Source of the DNA: Alphaproteobacteria bacterium
GTDB lineage: Bacteria; Pseudomonadota; Alphaproteobacteria; Micropepsales; Micropepsaceae
Reading direction: 5' to 3'
Assembly (NCBI GenBank): GCA_025935155.1
Contig: JAICVV010000072.1
Location: 1-8,406, forward strand
DNA: 8,406 nucleotides
Shown: one piece after another, positions 1-6,937 of the stretch
Numbering within the stretch: the stretch's first letter is position 1
Layout: the number at the start of each line of letters is the position of its first letter
Translations under genes and position numbers: made by a program
Notes under the pieces: model-generated
The model's database searches: none
What the model was told of the DNA's origin: nothing
The model's input: only the letters and a program-made list of their open reading frames with translations

Positions 1-423
1 GTATCCGGCGAGGTTGGCCTGTGACGACAGCACGTCCATCGATTGCGCGCGGGAGATGCGCGGAATGAATTCCACGGCAAAAGCGGTCGCGCCATGCGCC
101 GCCAGCTGTTCGATGATGGACCGCTCGGAATACGGCGCCAGCAACGAAACAGACACGGCACCTTTTTTCATGCCGCCGATTTCGTCAGGCTCCGGTCCGC
201 GGACCTTGAACACAATATCCGCATCGCGCAGCGCAGAAGCCGCATCTGGTGCTATCACTGCGCCGGCTGTTTCGTAGTCGCTGTCTGAAAAACGGGCGCC
301 CGCACCAGCACCCGTTTCAACAGTTATCTCAAGCCCCAGCCCCTTCAGCTTCTTCACCGTCTCCGGTGTGGCCGCAACTCGCGCCTCGCCTGGACGGCGC
401 TCTTTGAGGACAGCGAGTTTCAT
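1..423 (-). CDS. pntAA: NAD(P) transhydrogenase subunit alpha part 1 (PntAA), N-terminal 141 residues, partial
   Basis: This is the NAD(H)-binding domain I subunit of the proton-translocating transhydrogenase, which uses the proton gradient to move hydride from NADH to NADP+. The reading frame starts at ATG 423 and stays open to the left edge, so the C-terminal part lies outside the window. The start MKLAVLKERRPGEARVAATP is typical of the AlaDH/PNT N-terminal fold. The stretch at residues 121-141 contains the family's RQD loop: R122, Q127, D130 and S133 match R127, Q132, D135 and S138 of the Rhodospirillum rubrum protein. No clear ribosome binding site precedes the ATG. The stop of the small oxidase gene is only 11 bases upstream, so translation may be coupled to that gene. 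Whether alpha is split into PntAA and PntAB cannot be seen here; the split form is usual in alphaproteobacteria. Confidence 0.93.
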   Translation of the reverse strand, partial: MKLAVLKERRPGEARVAATPETVKKLKGLGLEITVETGAGAGARFSDSDYETAGAVIAPDAASALRDADIVFKVRGPEPDEIGGMKKGAVSVSLLAPYSERSIIEQLAAHGATAFAVEFIPRISRAQSMDVLSSQANLAGY

Positions 424-434
424 GAGGGTGCAGG

Positions 435-587
435 CTAGCCGTTATGCGTGCGCCAGATGAGAAGGACGATCAGCAGGATAATCGAGCCGATGACCAGCCA
501 TTTGATGAGCTTGAGGAACCCGTGCCAGGTTCTGACATGATCTTTCATGAACTCCGAGCTTTCGTTCTGCTCGGTGTAATCGGCCAT
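435..587 (-). CDS. aa3-type cytochrome c oxidase subunit IV (small accessory subunit)
   Basis: This 50-residue protein has a polar N-terminus (MADYTEQNESSEFMKDH), a conserved-looking HGFLKLIKW entry, one membrane helix at about residues 28-45, and a short WRTHNG tail. This is the build of the bacterial aa3 oxidase subunit IV family (COX4_pro_2), a single-helix protein bound to the haem-copper oxidase in the inner membrane. ATG 587 is preferred over longer upstream starts because GGGGA lies about 6-10 bases before it and because family members are about this length. A promoter at 619-646 fits a leader of roughly 25 bases. The next gene, pntAA, begins 11 bases downstream, so the two are almost certainly cotranscribed. 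The family call rests on length, topology and the GFLKLxKW pattern, so it is good but not certain. Confidence 0.82.
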   Translation of the reverse strand: MADYTEQNESSEFMKDHVRTWHGFLKLIKWLVIGSIILLIVLLIWRTHNG

Positions 588-618
588 CTCGGTCCCCACT
601 GACTGCAAAGCGGCCGGG

Positions 619-646
619 ACTATAGCAAAGCGAAACGGAGGGGCAA
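619..646 (-). promoter_or_regulatory. Predicted sigma-70-type promoter of the oxidase subunit IV-pntAA operon
   Basis: Read on the minus strand, the -35 box is TTGCCC (646-641), the spacer is 16 bases, and the -10 box is TATAGT (624-619), five of six bases of the consensus. Transcription would begin near 612, about 25 bases before the oxidase subunit ATG at 587. It lies in the 67-base gap after the DUF2332 stop, so the pair can be expressed independently of DUF2332. This is prediction by eye. Confidence 0.55.
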
Positions 647-654
647 CGGCCGAT

Positions 655-1725
655 TCAGTCGCGCCACTCCAGCCAGGCGCCATGAGACTGGCAGGCGGCC
701 AGTACGCGGCTTTCCTTCCGCCCATCTGCGTAACGGCGCAGGCGCATCGGCGCCTCACCGATGATAGTGAGGCTGCCTTCGCAGCTCAGCCGCCAGATCG
801 GCCGCCGCAGGCTCGCCACGATGAGAATGTTGTCCAGCGCTTCACGCATCGCTTCGCTGAACTGGTACACCACATAGGTGTGATAGACGCAGACGGGCTG
901 GTTTTCCGGTACTCGGGCGATCGCATCCGGCAGCAGCGCAAGCGCATCGCCAGCCCAGATTTCGGCGGGGTCGGCGCGGAAGATTTCAATCGCCCTCTCC
1001 AGCCGCGCAAACCGCGCCAGATGATCCGGCCACACCAGCGCCTTCAGCCACGTTCGTTGCTCCGGATTGGAGAGATCGACCGGATTGCGTTCGAGGCCCA
1101 CACGGCTGGCGATTTTTGGCGAAGGCCCGGCTGGGGGAGTTTTGTCGCCCCGTAACTCGCAGTCGAGAGCCAGCGCGGCGTCATCCGGCCCAACTGAGAT
1201 GACCGCATCGTCGCGACGGTAATGCACCCGGTATTTGTCCCACAGCAGGTTTAGACCGGCGCTGGGGCCGACCTCGATCAGGTGCAGCGGCTCGCCGGAT
1301 TCTTTGGCGACGGCACGAAATCCCGGATGGAGTGCCGAGCATCGCGCCACCTCATTCGTATTGGTGACGCCGGTTTCGATGAGCGGCAGAAGTTCCGAGC
1401 GGTGCGCCTCGACAAAGGTCTTGAACAGCGGAAATGGGTCTTCGCCCTCGATGCGTTCGCCGCCGTTCAGGTTGGGATAGAAGCGGCGCAGCGGATGCTC
1501 TGCGCCGCGCAGCAGCAGGTAATGCACAGAGGCAAGGAGGATATTGGCCGCAGGCTGGCCGTTCTGAACGCGCGCCGCAAGTTCCTTCAGGCCCGCATCG
1601 CCGGAGATGCCCTTCACAATCTGCGTGTAGAGCGGCGCATCGGCACGCTCCGTCTCCGCCAGGAAATAGGCCCAATAATCGAAGGATTTCTGCTCCGCCA
1701 TAACGTGCTGGTATACGGATATCAT
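655..1725 (-). CDS. DUF2332 family protein
   Basis: This is a protein of about 356 residues and of unknown function. Recognisable DUF2332 landmarks, numbered from ATG 1725, are APLYTQIVKGIS (about 30-41), a TNTNEVARCSAL block (121-132), the glycine-rich LIEVGPSAGLNLLWDKY (about 150-165) and VYHTYVVYQF (280-289). The EVGPSAGLNL segment follows a hydrophobic strand and resembles the nucleotide-binding loop of Rossmann-type enzymes, for example motif I of SAM-dependent methyltransferases. That is only a structural guess. No signal peptide or membrane helix is seen. The start is uncertain: GTG 1734, ATG 1725 and ATG 1701 are in frame, none has a convincing ribosome binding site, and the core family similarity starts after 1701. 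The gene diverges from the GT87 gene and shares its short upstream region. Confidence 0.85.
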   Translation of the reverse strand: MISVYQHVMAEQKSFDYWAYFLAETERADAPLYTQIVKGISGDAGLKELAARVQNGQPAANILLASVHYLLLRGAEHPLRRFYPNLNGGERIEGEDPFPLFKTFVEAHRSELLPLIETGVTNTNEVARCSALHPGFRAVAKESGEPLHLIEVGPSAGLNLLWDKYRVHYRRDDAVISVGPDDAALALDCELRGDKTPPAGPSPKIASRVGLERNPVDLSNPEQRTWLKALVWPDHLARFARLERAIEIFRADPAEIWAGDALALLPDAIARVPENQPVCVYHTYVVYQFSEAMREALDNILIVASLRRPIWRLSCEGSLTIIGEAPMRLRRYADGRKESRVLAACQSHGAWLEWRD

Positions 1726-1774
1726 GCTTCGCACAGTAACAAAATTGCAACTAAGGGAATGTGATGCTGCTGTG

Positions 1775-3004
1775 ATGTACGGCCCATCACCCGACTTGAA
1801 AAGGCAGCGCGACCTTCAGGCGGTCCTCATTTTCGGGGCCATCGCGTTTGTCGCGATGGCACTTGGTACGTATTGGAAGACCGGTTGGGCAGCTGCGTTT
1901 CCGCACGATGCTACAACCTTGGTGGTAGGTCGTGACTTCCTGAATTTCTGGATGTATGGCCGCGCGGCGCTTGGCGCAAATCCCGCGCAGTTCTACGATC
2001 CGGCGCTCTATAATCACGCCCTTGCCGCATTGGTTGGGCACGGCTATCCCACACAGAACTGGTCTTATCCGCCGTCGCTGCTGTTACTGGCAGCTCCGTT
2101 TGGATACCTGAAATACGTACCAGCGCTGCTGTGCTGGAGCGTAATGGGCACTGCCGCTTTCTATTTTGCTGCCCGCAAGCAACTTGGTGACAGCCGGTTA
2201 CCGCTGATCGTGTTTGTTTCGCCGGCGGCCCTGTTTTGCCTGATGTCTGGCCAGAGCACATTCCTGACGACGGCTGCACTGCTGGCCATCTTTGGATGCT
2301 TAGACCGCCGGCCAGTTCTCGCGGGAATTCTCGTTGGTCTGCTCACTCTCAAACCGCAGATCGCCCTGCTTCTGCCTGTCATGCTGGTTGCTTCAGGACG
2401 GTGGCGTGTGCTGATTGTCGCCAGCGCGACAGCCGCGCTTATGGTGGCAGCAACGGCCGCCCTTTATGGGCCAAACATCTGGTCTGTGTACTGGCATGTG
2501 GGTGTGCCTGCACAGAATGCGGTGCTTCGCGATACGAGCATTTTCGCGACGCATCTGATGCCTACCGTTTTCATGAATGCTCATCTGGCCGGGCTAGGCT
2601 ATGAGCTATCCATGGGGCTGCAAGGCGTGGTTTCCGCATGCGCAGCCGCAACCGTGTTCTGGGCTTTCCGTAAGCATCCAGCTGCCGAGCCTGTGAAGTT
2701 GCAGGCATTATTTTTCGCGTGCTCAATCGCTGCGACGCCCTATCTAATGGGATACGATACTCTGCCACTGGCCCTGGCGGCTGTCGCGTTGATCGCACAA
2801 ACAAATCTGGACGGTAGTGGCAAGCGGCTGGCGCAACTCGCCTTCTGGCTGCTGTTCCTGCAAATCGGCTTTGCAACTCTGCATTTTCCGGGAGCGGCAC
2901 TCGTGCCGGTTGCTTTAGCGGCATACATTGCACTGAACTTGGCCGGGCTTCGTTTATTCAGACCTTGGTATCGCGACAGTGGCCTTCTGGGGCACGCACC
3001 CTAG
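1775..3004 (+). CDS. GT87-type (DUF2029) polytopic membrane glycosyltransferase
   Basis: This is a hydrophobic protein of about 409 residues with roughly ten membrane-spanning segments. It matches the GT87/DUF2029 pattern, which includes polyprenyl-phosphate-mannose-dependent mannosyltransferases such as mycobacterial PimE. Numbering from ATG 1775: the first helix is at about 14-33. It is followed by GRDFLNFW with the likely catalytic Asp54, then QNWSYPPSLLLLAAPFGYL (about 94-112), SGQSTFLTTAALLAI (about 158-172) and a TLKPQIALLLP segment (191-201). Such enzymes take a lipid-linked sugar and act on the outer face of the inner membrane; donor and acceptor here are unknown. An earlier in-frame ATG at 1724 would overlap the divergent DUF2332 start. 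AAGGGA at 1753-1758 better fits initiation at GTG 1772 or ATG 1775, though its spacing is long. Codon use looks more AT-tolerant than in the neighbours. No glycan biosynthesis genes accompany it here. Confidence 0.8.
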   Translation: MYGPSPDLKRQRDLQAVLIFGAIAFVAMALGTYWKTGWAAAFPHDATTLVVGRDFLNFWMYGRAALGANPAQFYDPALYNHALAALVGHGYPTQNWSYPPSLLLLAAPFGYLKYVPALLCWSVMGTAAFYFAARKQLGDSRLPLIVFVSPAALFCLMSGQSTFLTTAALLAIFGCLDRRPVLAGILVGLLTLKPQIALLLPVMLVASGRWRVLIVASATAALMVAATAALYGPNIWSVYWHVGVPAQNAVLRDTSIFATHLMPTVFMNAHLAGLGYELSMGLQGVVSACAAATVFWAFRKHPAAEPVKLQALFFACSIAATPYLMGYDTLPLALAAVALIAQTNLDGSGKRLAQLAFWLLFLQIGFATLHFPGAALVPVALAAYIALNLAGLRLFRPWYRDSGLLGHAP

Positions 3005-3194
3005 ATTTGCGACCTTTCTGCTGCCGTGTGGCGCGTCCAGACACTTTACGATTCATTCACCAGTACCAGCAGGATTTGCTGTAATTTGCTTGGTTTCTGT
3101 TTATGAGCGTTCGCAACACCTGTCGCAAAGCGGGACCATAAACGTGAACTTTACCTTTCTTGGCCGATCTTTCGCGCGAACGGAAAGGCGGCCA

Positions 3195-4709
3195 ATGGCC
3201 CGGCATATCCTTATTGTCGATGACGATCCCGTGCAGCGGCGTTTGCTGGAAACCGCGATCGCGCGCGCCGGCATGCCGGTGGTCACCGCACCCGGCGGAC
3301 AGCCTGCGCTCGATCTGCTGGAAGGCCCGCGCGGCGATCAGATCGCGCTCGTGCTTCTCGACCTCATGATGCCAGATGTGGACGGCCTCACGGTTCTTTC
3401 CAGAGCGCGTACCCATTATCCGGACCTGCCGGTTATTGTGTTGACGGCGAAAGGCGGGATCGAGTCCGCCGTTGAGGCGATGCGGGCCGGCGCGAACGAT
3501 TTTCTCGTCAAGCCGGCAAGCCCGGAGCGTATCACGGTTTCCATTCGCAACGCGCTCAAGATCGGCACCCTGTCCGGCGAAGTGACGCGGCTGAAGAAGA
3601 AGACGGAAAATCGCCTCGATTTCGAAGAGCTGATCGCCAAAAGCTCCGAGATGCGCCAGGTGATCCGGCTTGGACAGCGCGCGGCACAATCGAACATCCC
3701 GATTCTGATCGAAGGGGAATCGGGCGTCGGCAAGGAATTGGTGGCGCGCGCGATCCAGGGCTCGTCGGAACGTGCGGGAAAACCGTTCGTCACGGTGAAT
3801 TGCGGTGCCATCCCTGAGAACCTCATCGAATCCATCCTGTTCGGACACGAGAAAGGTTCGTTTACCGGCGCCACCGAAAAGCACCTCGGCAAGTTCCAGG
3901 AAGCGAATGGGGGCACGCTCTTCCTCGACGAAATCGGCGAACTGCGCCTCGACATGCAGGTGAAACTGCTGCGCGCGCTACAGGAAGGCGAGATCGATCC
4001 AGTCGGCGCCAGGCGGCCGGTGAAAGTGGATGTGCGGATCATCTCCGCCACCAACCGCGATCTCTCGGAACTCACGCGCGAAGGACAGTTCCGGGAGGAT
4101 CTTTACTACCGGCTGAATGTCTTTCCGATTTGCGTGCCGCCGCTGCGCCAGCGGCGCGAAGATGTTCCCGTGCTGGCGCGGCACTTTATCGCGCGCTTTG
4201 CCGCTGAAGAGAACAAGAGCGTTCTTGGGCTGACGCCCGAAGCCTCCGATCTCATCGCGGAATTCTCCTGGCCCGGTAATGTGCGCCAGCTGGAGAATAC
4301 TGTTTTCCGCGCTGTCGTGCTGTGCGACGCCGATATGCTGGACCTCTGCGACTTTCCGCAGATTGCGGCGGCCATGGGCCGCGAAGCCGTTATCCGCCGC
4401 CCATTCGCCGCCGAATCGCGAACAGCATCTGTTGCGCCGGCGCCTGCATCGGTCACGGCCAATTCCCCTCCGGCCAGCTCGCCCTACAGCATGTCCGGAA
4501 CGGACATCGCGGGTCATATGCGCAAGCTGGAAGAGATCGAGACGGAGATGATCCGCATGGCGATCTCACGCTACAAAGGGCACATGTCGGAAGTGGCGCG
4601 CCGCCTCGGTATCGGTCGCTCGACGCTTTACCGCAAACTCAAGGATTTGGGACTGGAGCAGCATATGGCCGATGAGCAAGGCGAACCGCCGCTTCAGGCG
4701 ACCGGCTAA
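3195..4709 (+). CDS. NtrC-type sigma-54-dependent response regulator
   Basis: This 504-residue activator has all three NtrC-family domains. The receiver (about 3-120) keeps the acidic pair D10/D11, phospho-acceptor D56 in [12 protein letters not shown]84 and K106. The AAA+ domain (about 143-375) shows Walker A GESGVGK (174-180), the sigma-54 contact loop as GSFTGA (221-226; GAFTGA is the usual form), Walker B FLDE (D245/E246), sensor ATNR (284-287), arginine-finger region [10 protein letters not shown] (299-308) and [10 protein letters not shown] (359-368). An Ala/Ser/Pro-rich linker (about 405-432) leads to a Fis-type helix-turn-helix, [20 protein letters not shown] (466-485). The reading frame is open far upstream, but ATG 3195 is chosen because GGAAAGG lies 6 bases before it and the receiver begins immediately. 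The 190-base gap before it (3005-3194) is AT-richer and probably holds its promoter; I could not place one. No histidine kinase lies beside it, so its signal and regulon are unknown. Confidence 0.93.
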   Translation: MARHILIVDDDPVQRRLLETAIARAGMPVVTAPGGQPALDLLEGPRGDQIALVLLDLMMPDVDGLTVLSRARTHYPDLPVIVLTAKGGIESAVEAMRAGANDFLVKPASPERITVSIRNALKIGTLSGEVTRLKKKTENRLDFEELIAKSSEMRQVIRLGQRAAQSNIPILIEGESGVGKELVARAIQGSSERAGKPFVTVNCGAIPENLIESILFGHEKGSFTGATEKHLGKFQEANGGTLFLDEIGELRLDMQVKLLRALQEGEIDPVGARRPVKVDVRIISATNRDLSELTREGQFREDLYYRLNVFPICVPPLRQRREDVPVLARHFIARFAAEENKSVLGLTPEASDLIAEFSWPGNVRQLENTVFRAVVLCDADMLDLCDFPQIAAAMGREAVIRRPFAAESRTASVAPAPASVTANSPPASSPYSMSGTDIAGHMRKLEEIETEMIRMAISRYKGHMSEVARRLGIGRSTLYRKLKDLGLEQHMADEQGEPPLQATG

Positions 4710-4993
4710 CGCATTCCCAGCGCACTCATGTAAAGGTCGAGGACAGCCTCGCGCTCCTGAAAGTCTGCACGGTCGAGCTTCCTCAGGCGCACAACCTGAC
4801 GCATGATCTTCGTATCGAATCCCTGCCCTTTTGCCTCGGAATAGACCTCGCGCAGATCGGCGGTAAGCGCTGCCTTTTCTTCCTCAAGACGCTCGACCCG
4901 TTCGATAAGACTGCGCAGCTGATCGACCGCGAATGCGGCAGGCGAAGCGCCATTCCTCGTTTTCACTGTTTCCACTGCGCCAGCGGCCGACAT
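4706..4993 (-). CDS. gapR: GapR family nucleoid-associated DNA-binding protein (DUF2312)
   Basis: This 95-residue protein matches the DUF2312/GapR family, known from Caulobacter as an essential nucleoid-associated protein. There it binds overtwisted DNA ahead of replication forks and transcription and helps topoisomerases. After a variable N-terminus (1-20), the core starts at about F21 with [20 protein letters not shown], a long coiled-coil helix. It continues through [17 protein letters not shown] (about 47-62) and the basic [18 protein letters not shown] (about 64-81), which fits the DNA-binding part. ATG 4993 is chosen because GGGAG lies about 8 bases upstream and the length agrees with the family; a longer frame from 5047 would overlap its own promoter. 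A promoter is predicted at 5020-5047. Its TAG stop shares bases with the TAA stop of the convergent sigma-54 regulator. Confidence 0.9.
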   Translation of the reverse strand: MSAAGAVETVKTRNGASPAAFAVDQLRSLIERVERLEEEKAALTADLREVYSEAKGQGFDTKIMRQVVRLRKLDRADFQEREAVLDLYMSALGMR

Positions 4994-5019
4994 TACCGAT
5001 CTCCCGTTTGAAGCACCTG

Positions 5020-5047
5020 AGAATAGGGGCGGAATGCGCGGGCGCAA
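5020..5047 (-). promoter_or_regulatory. Predicted sigma-70-type promoter of gapR
   Basis: On the minus strand the -35 box is TTGCGC (5047-5042), the spacer is 16 bases and the -10 box is TATTCT (5025-5020). Initiation would fall near 5013, giving a leader of about 20 bases before ATG 4993. It lies in the 94-base gap after the DUF1244 stop, so gapR can be transcribed separately from DUF1244. This is prediction by eye. Confidence 0.4.
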
Positions 5048-5087
5048 CGCGCCAGGCGAGAGTTAGCTGTGAATCGTTTTATACGCG

Positions 5088-5402
5088 TTATTTCTTTCGG
5101 CCTGCGGCTTCGCTGCCGGAAGCGATTGTGAACGCCGCCTGCTGCTCCGGTGTGACTTCTTTCTGGTAGCGCCGCTTCCATTCGTCCTGCGGCATTCCAT
5201 AGATTTCTGCCCGAGCATCCTCTTTGTTCAACGTCACGCCGCGCTCCGCCGCAGCTTCCCGGAACCAGTCACCCAGACAGTTGCGACAGAAGCCCGCAGC
5301 GATCATCATATCGATGTTCTGGGCACCCGTGCGCTCGCGCAGGTGCGATACGAGCCAGCGAAAGACGGCTGCTTCGATCTGCTCTCGTGTGCTGTCATCC
5401 AT
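5088..5402 (-). CDS. DUF1244 family protein
   Basis: This soluble protein of about 104 residues has unknown biochemical function. It is recognisable as DUF1244 by its alpha-helical build and the central block QNIDMMIAAGFCRNCLGDWF, which holds two cysteines spaced CRNC. It is followed by EIYGMPQDEWKRRYQKEVTP and a basic tail. The CxxC pair might bind a metal, but only one pair is present, so a full four-ligand site would need a dimer. Two start codons are possible, ATG 5408 and ATG 5402. The latter is preferred because GGAA sits at workable spacing before it, while it would be almost touching the former. The gene lies upstream of gapR on the same strand and is divergent from pyruvate kinase. 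From memory, this grouping recurs in alphaproteobacteria, which suggests a conserved neighbourhood rather than a known shared function. Confidence 0.87.
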   Translation of the reverse strand: MDDSTREQIEAAVFRWLVSHLRERTGAQNIDMMIAAGFCRNCLGDWFREAAAERGVTLNKEDARAEIYGMPQDEWKRRYQKEVTPEQQAAFTIASGSEAAGRKK

Positions 5403-5430
5403 TGTCATGTTCCGGACAAGTTCGTTTCAG

Positions 5431-5461
5431 ATGATATTCTCTTCTCTGATTCGGATCGCAA
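5431..5461 (-). promoter_or_regulatory. Possible promoter of the DUF1244 gene
   Basis: On the minus strand a -10-like TATCAT (5436-5431) follows a -35-like TTGCGA (5461-5456) after 19 bases. The -10 box matches five of six consensus bases but the spacing is longer than optimal. It lies in the 108-base region between the divergent DUF1244 and pyk genes, about 30 bases before ATG 5402. I could not place a matching plus-strand promoter for pyk. Confidence 0.3.
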
Positions 5462-5510
5462 GAGGCCGCGCGTTGCGGAACCTCAGCAGAGACTGAGCGG
5501 TTTGCACACA

Positions 5511-6935
5511 ATGATGCGGCGCGGACGCAAAACCAAAATTGTGGCGACGCTGGGGCCCGCATCGTGCTCACCCGAGCAGATGAGGGCGCTGTTCGAAGCG
5601 GGGACGGACGTGTTCCGCATCAATATGAGCCACAACACGCCCGACTCGCTGAGAGAGGTTCAGGCGCGCGTGCGGCGGCTGGAGGCGGATGTCGGGCGGC
5701 CGATCGGGATTCTCGTGGACTTGCAGGGGCCGAAGATCCGGCTCGGCAAGCTGCCGGGCGGCGCGACCGACCTGAAGGAAGGTGACCGCATCAGGCTGGT
5801 GCGCGAGGATGCGTCAGACGATCCGGCGGTGCTGCCGATTCCACATGGCGAAGTTTTCGCGGCGCTGAAGCAGCGGCACTGCCTCTTGATCGACGATGGG
5901 CGCATACGGCTGCGCACCTGGGCATCCAAACCCGATTCCGCCGAAGCTATTGTGGAACTTGGCGGCACGATCAAGGATCGCAAAGGTGTGAACCTGCCGG
6001 ACACCTTGCTGCCGGTTTCTTCCATGACGGACAAGGACCGGCGCGATTTGCACGCCGCAATCGACCTTGGCGTGGACTGGATCGCGCTCTCCTTCGTGCA
6101 GCGGCCAGACGATGTGGCGGAGTTGCGCAAACTGGTGGCTGGACGCGCTGCTATTCTCGCGAAAATCGAAAAGCCAAAGGCGCTCGAATCGCTGGCGGAA
6201 ATTCTCGACCTTTCCGATGCGCTGATGGTGGCGCGTGGCGATCTTGGCGTGGAACTGCCCATCGAAACCGTGCCCGGCCGGCAGAAGGAAATCACCCGCG
6301 CCGCACGGCGCGTGGGCAAACCGGTGATCGTGGCGACGCAGATGCTGGAATCCATGATCGAGGCGCCCGGCCCCACCCGCGCCGAAGTTTCCGATGTGGC
6401 CGCTGCGGTGTTCGACGGCGCGGACGCCGTGATGCTGTCGGCGGAAACCGCCACGGGCAAACACCCTGTCGAAGCGGTGGCCATGATGGACAAGATTGCC
6501 ACTGCTGCCGAAAACGATCCACTTTACCAATCGCTGATCGACGCCACGCGGTTGCCGCCGGAAGAAACCACGGCCGATGCCATCATGGCGGCCGTACACG
6601 AGGTGACGCATACCATTCATGCCCGCGCCATCGTGACATGGACGAAAACCGGTTCTACGGGGTTGCGCGCGGCGCGCGAACGGCCGGAAGCGCCGATCAT
6701 TGCCTTGACGCCGCTGGTAGAAACAGCAAGGCGCCTCTCTATCGCGTGGGGCCTGCATTGCGTGCTGACGGAGGACGCGCACGATCTCGACGATGTGGTG
6801 CATCGTGCCACGGAAATGGCCGTGCACGAAGGCTTCGCCAGAACCGGCGAGCGGATCGTGATTACGGCAGGCGTGCCGCTGGGCACGTCTGGTTCAACCA
6901 ACCTGCTGCGTGTCGCTTTCGTCGGCGGACGATAA
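5511..6935 (+). CDS. pyk: Pyruvate kinase
   Basis: This is the last enzyme of glycolysis, transferring phosphate from phosphoenolpyruvate to ADP. From ATG 5511 it has 474 residues, normal for the family. The barrel and active-site signatures are intact: KIVATLGPAS (9-18), FRINMSH with catalytic R36 (35-41), DLQGPKIRLG (70-79), the pyruvate kinase signature AILAKIEKP with catalytic K218 and metal ligand E220, D244 in ARGDLGVELP, and IVATQMLESM (273-282) with T276. The B domain fills about residues 80-170, and the C-terminal domain ends with the loop VPLGTSGSTN near the end. K75 occupies the place of the glutamate that marks potassium-dependent enzymes, so this is predicted to be a potassium-independent, PykA-like form. 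The frame is open back to 5343, but ATG 5511 (or 5514) gives the normal N-terminus. The ribosome binding site is weak (GAGCGG, 5494-5499). It converges with the TPR gene, leaving 2 bases between the stops. Confidence 0.96.
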   Translation: MMRRGRKTKIVATLGPASCSPEQMRALFEAGTDVFRINMSHNTPDSLREVQARVRRLEADVGRPIGILVDLQGPKIRLGKLPGGATDLKEGDRIRLVREDASDDPAVLPIPHGEVFAALKQRHCLLIDDGRIRLRTWASKPDSAEAIVELGGTIKDRKGVNLPDTLLPVSSMTDKDRRDLHAAIDLGVDWIALSFVQRPDDVAELRKLVAGRAAILAKIEKPKALESLAEILDLSDALMVARGDLGVELPIETVPGRQKEITRAARRVGKPVIVATQMLESMIEAPGPTRAEVSDVAAAVFDGADAVMLSAETATGKHPVEAVAMMDKIATAAENDPLYQSLIDATRLPPEETTADAIMAAVHEVTHTIHARAIVTWTKTGSTGLRAARERPEAPIIALTPLVETARRLSIAWGLHCVLTEDAHDLDDVVHRATEMAVHEGFARTGERIVITAGVPLGTSGSTNLLRVAFVGGR

Positions 6936-6937
6936 GT

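Noticed and set aside
14..288. Two plus-strand open frames opposite pntAA
   Set aside because: Both are antisense to a strongly recognisable PntAA N-terminus.
3162..3177. Sigma-54-like element TTGGCCGATCTTTCGC upstream of the response regulator
   Set aside because: GG and GC have the right 10-base spacing, but the element matches the rest of the consensus poorly and would start transcription at about the ribosome binding site of the gene, leaving no usable leader.
3057..3884. Long minus-strand open frame (275 codons) opposite the sigma-54 regulator
   Set aside because: It is the antisense shadow of a gene with intact receiver and AAA+ motifs; the translation is rich in Arg, His and Phe with no recognisable domain, and no ribosome binding site is seen.
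5814..6827. Minus-strand open frame of 337 codons opposite pyk
   Set aside because: It lies wholly inside pyruvate kinase, whose catalytic motifs are intact; composition is Arg/His/Gly-rich as expected of antisense in GC-rich DNA.
6871..6886. Short hairpin CGTGCC/GGCACG near the end of pyk as a terminator
   Set aside because: Only a 6-bp stem inside coding sequence for the conserved VPLGTSGSTN loop, with no T-run after it.
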